A stretch of 64,000 nt of DNA from CAYFZO01 sp965226235 (lineage in GTDB: Bacteria > Pseudomonadota > Gammaproteobacteria > Poriferisulfidales > Oxydemutatoraceae), in contig OZ245335.1 in NCBI GenBank assembly GCA_965226235.1, positions 372,001-436,000 on the forward strand, given 5' to 3'. Numbering within the stretch: the first letter of the stretch is position 1; each line of letters begins with the position of its first letter. The position numbers were made by a program, and so were the translations under genes. Shown piece by piece: positions 45,196 to 51,197 of this stretch. Under the pieces are notes generated by a model. The model made no database searches. It was not told the origin of the DNA and was given only the letters and a program-made list of their open reading frames with translations.

Positions 45196-45720
45196 ATGAA
45201 CAAGGGCAGTATCAATACTGTAATCATCATTGCCCTGGTCGCCGCCGGGTTTATTGCTTCGGCTGGGTTCTCGACCGGGATCGAAGCCACCAACACAACC
45301 GAATTCTGCACTTCCTGTCATTCGATGCAGTGGGTCAAGGCCGAATGGATGCAGTCAGAACACTATTCCAATGCCTCTGGGGTTCGTGCCGAATGCCACG
45401 ACTGTCATGTCCCGCACCCTGTCGTTCCAAAGCTACAGGCAAAGTTGCTCGCTGCGAAAGACGTCTGGCACGAGATACTCGGCACGATAGATACCAAGGA
45501 AAAGTTTGAGGCACATCGCTGGAAAATGGCAAATCGCGTATGGGCAAAAATGCACGCCAGCGACTCGAGAGAGTGCCGCAGTTGCCACACCGCAGGTGCC
45601 ATGGACCTGGAGGAACAAACCCGGACTGCCCGCAAAAAGCACGAACGCGCCGAGGAAGAAGGAATTACCTGTATCGAGTGCCACCAGGGGGTCGCACACA
45701 AGGAACCGATAGAACCTTAG
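45196..45720 (+). CDS. Membrane-anchored tetraheme c-type cytochrome (NapC/NirT family)
   Basis: A 174-residue protein with one N-terminal helix (about residues 7-25) that anchors it, followed by four haem-binding CxxCH motifs: CTSCH, CHDCH, CRSCH and CIECH. This is the NapC/NirT/NrfH quinol-oxidising architecture, passing electrons from the quinol pool to a periplasmic partner. A GGAGAT ribosome-binding site precedes ATG 45196; the open frame upstream to 44986 is not needed. It is divergent from the ccm genes that would mature it. Its electron acceptor is not obvious: no nap or nir gene is in view, and the next intact redox genes downstream, fccAB, lie beyond the inserted island. Confidence 0.88.
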   Translation: MNKGSINTVIIIALVAAGFIASAGFSTGIEATNTTEFCTSCHSMQWVKAEWMQSEHYSNASGVRAECHDCHVPHPVVPKLQAKLLAAKDVWHEILGTIDTKEKFEAHRWKMANRVWAKMHASDSRECRSCHTAGAMDLEEQTRTARKKHERAEEEGITCIECHQGVAHKEPIEP

Positions 45721-46001
45721 GCCAGCGCCGGTTCAGCAGGATCCCGGACAAATTCAACCCGGCCCACCGGCCAGTCCTTGCCATCACGGTACTCGGCCGT
45801 GAAGCGATCGCGCGGAAACTCTCGCTGCGCGTCGTACGATTCTTCGGTCGTCGGATTAAATTTGTGCAATGCCTTCATCAAGGCGGTTTTCCCGGCCTCG
45901 TTACGACCGACAAATGCGGTCACCCTCTCAAGCGGAATCCAACCGCTATCGTCAATATTGCGATAGTTCAAAACTTGAAAACGCGTTGCCGTGAGTTTCA
46001 T
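45717..46001 (-). pseudogene. Truncated AAA/OLD-like ATPase N-terminus
   Basis: A 94-codon frame whose product MKLTATRFQVLNYRNIDDSG.. carries a P-loop GRNEAGKTALMKALHKFNP, the start of OLD/RecF/SMC-type ATPases that are usually several hundred residues long. The frame stops inside the last codons of the convergent tetraheme cytochrome gene, and no ABC signature or Walker B follows. I read this as the 5' remnant of a larger gene whose 3' part was lost when this boundary formed. It is 37 bases downstream of the XamI-like remnant and may belong to the same former operon. Confidence 0.7.
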
Positions 46002-46038
46002 TCAGCACCTGTCATCTGTTTCAGTTGCCCATCACAGC

Positions 46039-46418
46039 CTACGCGACCGATTCCTCGAACAGCTCAACTTGCTTTTCCCGGCACGGCATTTGCGGCGGCA
46101 GCCTGTCGACCTTCTCCATCGCCTTGACCAGATTCCCGGAGACGCCGGCAAGGCCGATCAGCCGATCCATAGCCAGGGGCGGGCAAGTGGACATCCGCAG
46201 TGACTGCAACACCGAGGGCTTCGCCTTCAGTAACTCCCCCCCCCTACATTCGTCAGGTTCTTCGTCGCTTTGAGCGTCGCCTTGACATCCTTTGTCGTCT
46301 GCACCCGCGTCGTCCGGTAGACCTCCGGCGCAAAGCGCATGAACCAGTCGTTGTACATGTCTACCGACTGCACAATATCCTGTTTCCACCGGTCCGGCTT
46401 ATCCCTGTTGACTGCCAT
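46039..46418 (-). pseudogene. XamI-like restriction endonuclease, frameshifted and truncated
   Basis: Two overlapping frames together read as the N-terminal part of a XamI family restriction endonuclease: NRDKPDRWKQDIVQSVDMYN and WFMRFAPEVYRTTRVQTTKD in the first frame, then PSVLQSLRMSTCPPLAMDRL in the second. The switch occurs at a run of nine Gs (minus strand; plus 46236-46244). A run of ten or seven would restore one frame of about 126 residues, which is still only around half of the usual family length, so the 3' half is also lost. ATG 46416-46418 lies 3 bases after the stop of a small upstream gene. Confidence 0.7.
46236..46244 (-). repeat. G9 homopolymer in the XamI-like gene
   Basis: Nine consecutive Gs on the minus strand lie exactly where the reading frame breaks. 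Such tracts slip during replication and also cause sequencing errors. Lengths of seven or ten would join the two frames. Confidence 0.85.
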
Positions 46419-46421
46419 CAC

Positions 46422-46592
46422 TTATCTTTCTTTGCCTGATCTCCCCGCTTTGCCTGCCAGTAAAGGCTCCCACCGCCCTTGGAAAAACTCGTCCAGGCGC
46501 ATATTTCGACCTGCTGCTTCTTTCTTGAAAAAAACCGCCGTCTGCTTCGGCAGACTGATCCCGATAACCTGTGTCGCTTCTTGCGCCATCAT
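46422..46592 (-). CDS. Small protein upstream of the XamI-like gene
   Basis: A 56-residue frame starting at tandem ATGs (46592/46589) behind a strong AAGGAG ribosome-binding sequence at about 46605-46610. The product MMAQEATQVIGISLPKQTAV.. has a short strand followed by a helical, charged region, weakly reminiscent of ribbon-helix-helix proteins (ISLPKQ..FFKKEA). It ends 3 bases before the XamI-like start, so the two were translated together. It may be a regulator of the restriction gene; I recognise no family. Confidence 0.5.
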   Translation of the reverse strand: MMAQEATQVIGISLPKQTAVFFKKEAAGRNMRLDEFFQGRWEPLLAGKAGRSGKER

Positions 46593-46626
46593 CCGTTTAC
46601 CCTCTCCTTGGCTCAGTACCGGATTC

Positions 46627-46655
46627 ATTGTTGTCAACGAGTCAACACTTGTCAA
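46627..46655 (-). promoter_or_regulatory. Predicted promoter of the small-gene/XamI-like operon
   Basis: On the minus strand a TTGACA (46655-46650), a 17-base spacer and AACAAT (46632-46627, four of six to the -10 consensus) lie about 35-63 bases upstream of the tandem ATGs. The spacer contains further TTGAC repeats, which could be an operator. Confidence 0.45.
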
Positions 46656-46694
46656 AAGCGCGTTCGAAACAAGATGTTTTTTTCTCATTTCAAG

Positions 46695-46719
46695 TGGACC
46701 TATATCAGGGGGAAGATCA
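46695..46719 (+). repeat. IS-end-like motif, left copy
   Basis: The stretch beginning TGGACCTATATCAGGGGGAA resembles the one at 51047-51071 (TGGACC, then an AT-rich step, then GGGGGAA and AGATCA). Both lie just upstream of the two copies of the duplicated methyltransferase 3' end. The form recalls termini of IS21-like elements, but this is a resemblance only. Confidence 0.4.
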
Positions 46720-46766
46720 CGTAGATGAACACGTTGAACAGACGTTCTCTCATGATCGTCGTATCT

Positions 46767-46895
46767 GCACCAGACACACTCGGAATTATCGCTTATCCCG
46801 CCGCCGCCGTGGCCTTCTCTTCAGGCTCGCTTCCAGCGGTGCACGCATATTCTCGTAGAGCGAAAACAGATACTCGACACGCTCGCGTTCGGATG
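46767..46895 (+). repeat. Duplicated 3' end of the MmeI-like gene, left copy
   Basis: These 129 bases match 51072-51197 with one substitution and one 3-base insertion (an extra GCC). On the minus strand the right copy encodes the last 35 or so residues of the MmeI-like enzyme (ending LKRRPRRRDKR) plus its stop; this left copy is an orphan fragment. Sequence similarity ends abruptly at 46895/51197. Confidence 0.9.
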
Positions 46896-47130
46896 CTGCC
46901 GCTGGTGGACGATGTGCGAACGATCTATGGGGAACAACCGGAGACGGTTCTGGCGGATGCAAGGGCTACTGGCGGCTTGATGACAAAAATCCTCAACGGC
47001 AACCTGAGCCCGTCGATATCGCATCGGGCAACAGCGGGAACCTGGAATCTTTCACCACCCGAAATGCCATCCGGCATCCTTGATTGCGGCTGTAACAGGT
47101 CATCGCCCGTTTCACGTGGGCGCAAAGCGT
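46893..47130 (+). pseudogene. Transposase fragment (IS1182/IS5-like DDE)
   Basis: The translation LPLVDDVRTIYGEQPETVLA, followed by Asp-Ala and then, one frame over, GYWRLDD, resembles the segment around the second catalytic Asp of IS1182/IS5-type transposases (usually ..LADAGYWSE..). The frame then degenerates. Neither N-terminal region nor inverted repeats were found. It begins exactly where the left duplicated methyltransferase fragment ends. Confidence 0.45.
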
Positions 47131-47147
47131 TCTACAGCGCAGACTCC

Positions 47148-47250
47148 TAGCACTTGCTGGGCTACCTCAATCGCTATAATGGACACAGACCACACCGAGG
47201 AATCAATAACCTCACACCCTACCAAATGCTCGCCCAGCACCTGCCTCGTT
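47148..47250 (+). pseudogene. Transposase C-terminal fragment (IS481/IS3-like)
   Basis: LGYLNRYNGHRPHRGINNLT followed by PYQMLAQHLPRLSH is the typical C-terminal end of an IS481/IS3-type integrase-core transposase, just after the catalytic Glu helix. Nothing upstream belongs to it. It runs into the 17-base direct repeat at 47251. Confidence 0.6.
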
Positions 47251-47267
47251 TGTCCCATATGTGGTGG
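47251..47267 (+). repeat. 17-bp direct repeat, left copy
   Basis: TGTCCCATATGTGGTGG occurs here and exactly once more at 54521-54537, in the same orientation. It abuts a transposase C-terminal fragment, so it may be an IS terminus. The two copies bracket the SIR2, MmeI-like and higBA-remnant genes. Confidence 0.8.
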
Positions 47268-47341
47268 ACTCATACAAGATGTTGCCCCAAGAGGATGAGC
47301 AAGGTTAGGATAGCCGATTGCTCCGTCGAAAGAGACCAGCA

Positions 47342-50300
47342 ATGCCTATTGACGTACCTGGCCAAGTGAACCCGTATCTCGACGAGATTACGGATCGGCT
47401 GTGGTCGAACAACGCTGCGGTGATGGTGGGAGCGGGTTTCAGCCGGAATGCGAAATCTGTGGGTTCCACGTCCGCACCCTTCCCGAGCTGGCAGGAGCTT
47501 GGGGATATCTTCTATAAGAAGCTGCACAGGCGGTCCCCAGATAAGAAAGCGAGGTACCTGAGCCTCCTCAAGCTGGCCGAGCAGGTCCAGGCCACGTTCG
47601 GACGTCCCACGCTGGACGAATTGCTACGGCACACTATTCCAGATCTGCGCTACGAGCCCTCTCTGCTACACAGCCAACTGCTGAGCTTGCCCTGGAAAGA
47701 TGTGTTCACGACGAACTACGACACGCTGCTTGAGCGAGCGTGTGCATCCGTAACGCTCAAACACTACGAGGTCGTGGCTAAGAAGGAGGATCTGCTCTAC
47801 GCGAACGAACCGAGGATCGTTAAACTGCATGGCAGCTTTCCATCGCCCCCTTTCGTCATCACCGAAGAAGATTACCGCCGTTATCCCAGCGACCACTCGC
47901 CGTTCATAAACACCGTGCGCCAGTCGCTGCTTGAAAACACCCTGTGCCTGATCGGCTTTTCGGGCGACGACCCGAACTTCCTGCAGTGGATTGGCTGGAT
48001 ACGAGATCACGTTGGAAAGGAGACCGCGCCGAAAATCTATCTGGTCGGGATGTTCGATGCACTAAGCGAGGCCGACAGAAAGCTGCTCGACGGCCGGGGC
48101 ATTGTCGCGGTCGACCTGTCTGCGTTCAGCACAAACCCCGAAATAGCGTTGAGTGAGTTTCTGAATTACCTCAAACGCCGTAAAACCCGCGCGGCAGACT
48201 GGCCGACGGTTTCGGCAAATGCTCAATCATGGGCAACGGAGGACAATCCCAAGAAGTACCCCGACATTGCGGCGGAATGGCGGCGCCAGCGAGGTGAGTA
48301 CCCGGGCTGGGTGGTGATGCCCGAGGATCGTCGACGGTTCCTGTGGCTCCACACTGAGCGCTGGCTATTGCTTCTTTCTCAGATCTCGCAGGCGGACCGT
48401 GTCGGGCTGGAAACGCCCTTGGATCTGGACCTAGCATTCGAACTGGCATGGCGTCTGGAGCGATGCCTGTTCCCGCTGATTGGGGAGCTGCCGACGTTCC
48501 TCGAGAAAGTCGCAACTAAGTACAGCGACGCGACGCTGCCGTTGCCAGAGAAAGCCAGTTGGACCAGGGCATCTGTGTTCGAGGCCATTGCCAACATCCG
48601 GCTATGGCTGCTGCGGCACTATCGAGAAGAAGGCCTAGATGAGAAATGGCAAGCTGTAAGACATGCGGTCGAGAGCGACTTCGGGAGGTTGCTACCCGAA
48701 CATAAAGCCAGGTTCCGGCTAGAGGAGGCGCTCCAGGCGCTATTCCGCTTCGATCCAGCCGAAGCGAAACGGCTACTGGTGAACTGGCAGAGCAACGACA
48801 ACCTACCCTTCTGGGAGGCGAAGCGTGCGGCCCTGATGGCAGAACTGGGAGAAGTCGCGGCGGCGCACTCCATCTTGGAGAAGAGCCTGTCGGCCATCCG
48901 TAAGCAATTGAATCTGAACCCGGTCATTAAGGACTACACGCTAGTCTCGCAGGAATCGGTCATCATGCTACTGCTCTCGGCAGTGAAGCGCAGCATGACC
49001 GTGACGGAACCGGAGTCGGAGAATAGCAACCTCTTGGACGAACTGTCCGAGCGGTGGAACGAGTTGGCGCGATACAAGTGCGACCCGCGTCGCGAGATTG
49101 CGTCGTTGTCAGCGCATCTCGGGCACCCTTCGGTGAGCCGGAGGTCGGAAAGCACGACCCACAGTTTCGACCTCGGATTTGTTACCGACACATTTCATAC
49201 TGGGATCGACAAGGAGGTGGTCGCAGCGTACGGACTGCTCCGGATGTACGAAGACATCGGTATGCCCTACCGCATGGGGAATACAACGTTCGTGAAAACA
49301 CCAGTTGAGTCGACGCTGACTCGCGTGCGTCCTTATTCGCCGCATTGGGCATTGGTGAACATCGTGCGTCTAGGCGACTCAAAGGCCGCTGACGGGCTGT
49401 TTGACCGAGAGTATCTCGCCGGTCTCGGGGGGAACAAAGCGGACAGTTTTTTCGAAATCTACCTGCCGGCCTTGGAGCGCACGATCGCCATGATCAACGA
49501 ACTGGATTGGTCCGAGGCCAAAACTTTCGAGTCGCTGGCGAAGACCCTTCCAGAGGTGTTTTCGCGCCTTTGCTACAAGGGTTCGCCTGCATGCCGAGAA
49601 CGTCTGGTGGGGGCGCTCGGCGCGATCTACGGATCGAAACGCAGGCACGTGTTCGCTGAAGTCGATCGCTTCACGGACCGTCTCTTCGACAGCATGTCGG
49701 TCGAAGAACGCGCTCGCGCAGTGCCATCGCTTATCGACTTCCCGGTGCCGGATCGTTTGGGCGAAATCGAAAAGGCGAAATTCGTCAACCCGGTGCTACT
49801 GGTAAATTTGCCCATATCAATGCGGGGTGAAGCGATTCCCGTAACGGAGGGAAGGGTCAACGAGTTGCTCGATCGGCTTGGGCACGCCGCGCAGGACCCT
49901 GCCTGGACGGTGACGTTGCTTGTCTGGCTGTATGAGCGGGGCAAGCTGAACGAGCGGCAGTCCGAGCGCCTTGGAAGTGTGCTTTGGGACGGCGTTGAAG
50001 CTCCAGGAGTGCCGGATGTGGCTGGCTACTACAGTTTCGCATGCATAACGCTGCCGCATCCCAAGGAGATCGATCCAGAACCGCGGGCAAAGGAACACCT
50101 GCGGTCGATGATCGGTGAACAAATGGGAGACAGTCGCCTGGACGACATCCTAGACGAACTGCATAGCTCTGCAGGAACGGTTAAATGGTCTAAAGCAGAG
50201 GCCGTGGAGTTGGTCGCGGAATTCTCGAAGTGGTGGGACAAGCACAAGAATCAGATGTACTATCGCATGCCGATGCTTCTTAGGTCGCCCGCAGAAATCA

Positions 50301-50974
50301 TGAAGCGAACCATTGGAAAGGCTGTTCGCGCACTGTCAGAGGTGTTTTCACGCCTTTCCGGAGACAACGACTACGAGGAAATTGATTCGCTGAATAAGTT
50401 CCTCGCGGATCTATCGAAACACGACATCCCCACGAGGGTGCTAGAAGCGGCAACATTGAGCATGGTGGCTGAGGCTCGGAAACAGGTTCTTGGGCAAGTG
50501 GCTGCCGCGATGTTCGACAATGATCATGACGTTGTTGTCGATGCACTCTTGGCAGCCAGGATCTTGGCGCGCAAATTTGCCGAGGAGGAGACTAGCGGCA
50601 TGTTCGCTCCCGTGGCAACCATGCTTGTCCAAGGCATCCAATGGCGGCATCGTCCGGCACTCGCCTACAGACTCCGCGTCGTAGCAGACCTGGTCAAAAG
50701 CCAATCGTGGGTTTTTTCGAACAAGGCATTAAATTGCCTGCTCGCTGGCCTCGAACAAATCGCAGAGGAAACATCGAGTGGTGTCAGAGGCAACGATCAG
50801 GACGACGTGATCGCTATCCGAGCCTCGGCGGCGTCCTTGGCGTTTGCGCTTTTCGGGTACTACCAAGAGGCTGGATCGGAAGAGCCGGAAGCGATCAAAC
50901 GTTGGCGGAAACTGAGCAGCGATCCGAACGAGTTCTCGGAGATCAAGAACTCATGGATGGTCGCTGGAGGCTGA
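47342..50974 (+). CDS. Large SIR2-domain protein, predicted antiphage NADase
   Basis: A 1210-residue protein whose N-terminal 270 residues form a SIR2-like domain with all expected motifs: MVGAGFSRNA (28-37), TTNYDT (123-128, catalytic Asn125), KLHGS (161-165, His163) and GFSGDDPN (205-212). The remaining ~900 residues are mostly helical with no domain I can name, and there is no signal peptide or membrane segment. The architecture matches defence-associated sirtuins (DSR-type), where SIR2 depletes NAD+ on phage sensing and the C-terminal part recognises a phage protein. ATG 47342 is preferred over a TTG at 47318. It is convergent with the MmeI-like gene and flanked by a 126-bp duplication. 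Defence function is inferred from domain and setting; the trigger is unknown. Confidence 0.85.
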   Translation: MPIDVPGQVNPYLDEITDRLWSNNAAVMVGAGFSRNAKSVGSTSAPFPSWQELGDIFYKKLHRRSPDKKARYLSLLKLAEQVQATFGRPTLDELLRHTIPDLRYEPSLLHSQLLSLPWKDVFTTNYDTLLERACASVTLKHYEVVAKKEDLLYANEPRIVKLHGSFPSPPFVITEEDYRRYPSDHSPFINTVRQSLLENTLCLIGFSGDDPNFLQWIGWIRDHVGKETAPKIYLVGMFDALSEADRKLLDGRGIVAVDLSAFSTNPEIALSEFLNYLKRRKTRAADWPTVSANAQSWATEDNPKKYPDIAAEWRRQRGEYPGWVVMPEDRRRFLWLHTERWLLLLSQISQADRVGLETPLDLDLAFELAWRLERCLFPLIGELPTFLEKVATKYSDATLPLPEKASWTRASVFEAIANIRLWLLRHYREEGLDEKWQAVRHAVESDFGRLLPEHKARFRLEEALQALFRFDPAEAKRLLVNWQSNDNLPFWEAKRAALMAELGEVAAAHSILEKSLSAIRKQLNLNPVIKDYTLVSQESVIMLLLSAVKRSMTVTEPESENSNLLDELSERWNELARYKCDPRREIASLSAHLGHPSVSRRSESTTHSFDLGFVTDTFHTGIDKEVVAAYGLLRMYEDIGMPYRMGNTTFVKTPVESTLTRVRPYSPHWALVNIVRLGDSKAADGLFDREYLAGLGGNKADSFFEIYLPALERTIAMINELDWSEAKTFESLAKTLPEVFSRLCYKGSPACRERLVGALGAIYGSKRRHVFAEVDRFTDRLFDSMSVEERARAVPSLIDFPVPDRLGEIEKAKFVNPVLLVNLPISMRGEAIPVTEGRVNELLDRLGHAAQDPAWTVTLLVWLYERGKLNERQSERLGSVLWDGVEAPGVPDVAGYYSFACITLPHPKEIDPEPRAKEHLRSMIGEQMGDSRLDDILDELHSSAGTVKWSKAEAVELVAEFSKWWDKHKNQMYYRMPMLLRSPAEIMKRTIGKAVRALSEVFSRLSGDNDYEEIDSLNKFLADLSKHDIPTRVLEAATLSMVAEARKQVLGQVAAAMFDNDHDVVVDALLAARILARKFAEEETSGMFAPVATMLVQGIQWRHRPALAYRLRVVADLVKSQSWVFSNKALNCLLAGLEQIAEETSSGVRGNDQDDVIAIRASAASLAFALFGYYQEAGSEEPEAIKRWRKLSSDPNEFSEIKNSWMVAGG

Positions 50975-51090
50975 CATTCTTGACATGATTACTCTCAGTG
51001 GTCTCACTCCTAACCCGGAAAATTCACTGATTTGTAATTTCGGCATGGACCGGATTACGGGGGAAAGATCAGCACCAGACACTCTCGGAA
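50975..51090. other. Convergent gap between SIR2 and MmeI-like genes
   Basis: This 116-base spacer holds no gene. It contains the right IS-end-like motif (51047-51071) and the first bases of the right copy of the duplication. No clear intrinsic terminator was seen for either gene. Confidence 0.5.
51047..51071 (+). repeat. IS-end-like motif, right copy
   Basis: Counterpart of 46695-46719: TGGACCGGATTACGGGGGAA followed by AGATC. It directly adjoins the right copy of the duplicated sequence, whereas on the left 47 bases intervene. Confidence 0.4.
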
Positions 51091-51197
51091 TTATCGCTTA
51101 TCCCGCCGCCGTGGCCTTCTCTTCAGGCTCGCTTCCAGCGGTGCACGCATATTCTCGTAGAGCGAAAACAGATACTCGACACGCTCGCGTTCGGATG
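51072..51197 (+). repeat. Duplicated 3' end of the MmeI-like gene, right (parental) copy
   Basis: This copy is continuous with the intact MmeI-like gene and so is probably the source of the 129-base copy at 46767-46895. They differ by one substitution and a 3-base indel. The distance between the copies is about 4.3 kb and encloses the SIR2 gene and the transposase fragments. Confidence 0.9.

Noticed and set aside
46725..47150. A 141-codon plus-strand open frame
   Set aside because: It strings together the antisense of the duplicated methyltransferase 3' end and a transposase fragment; not a gene in itself.
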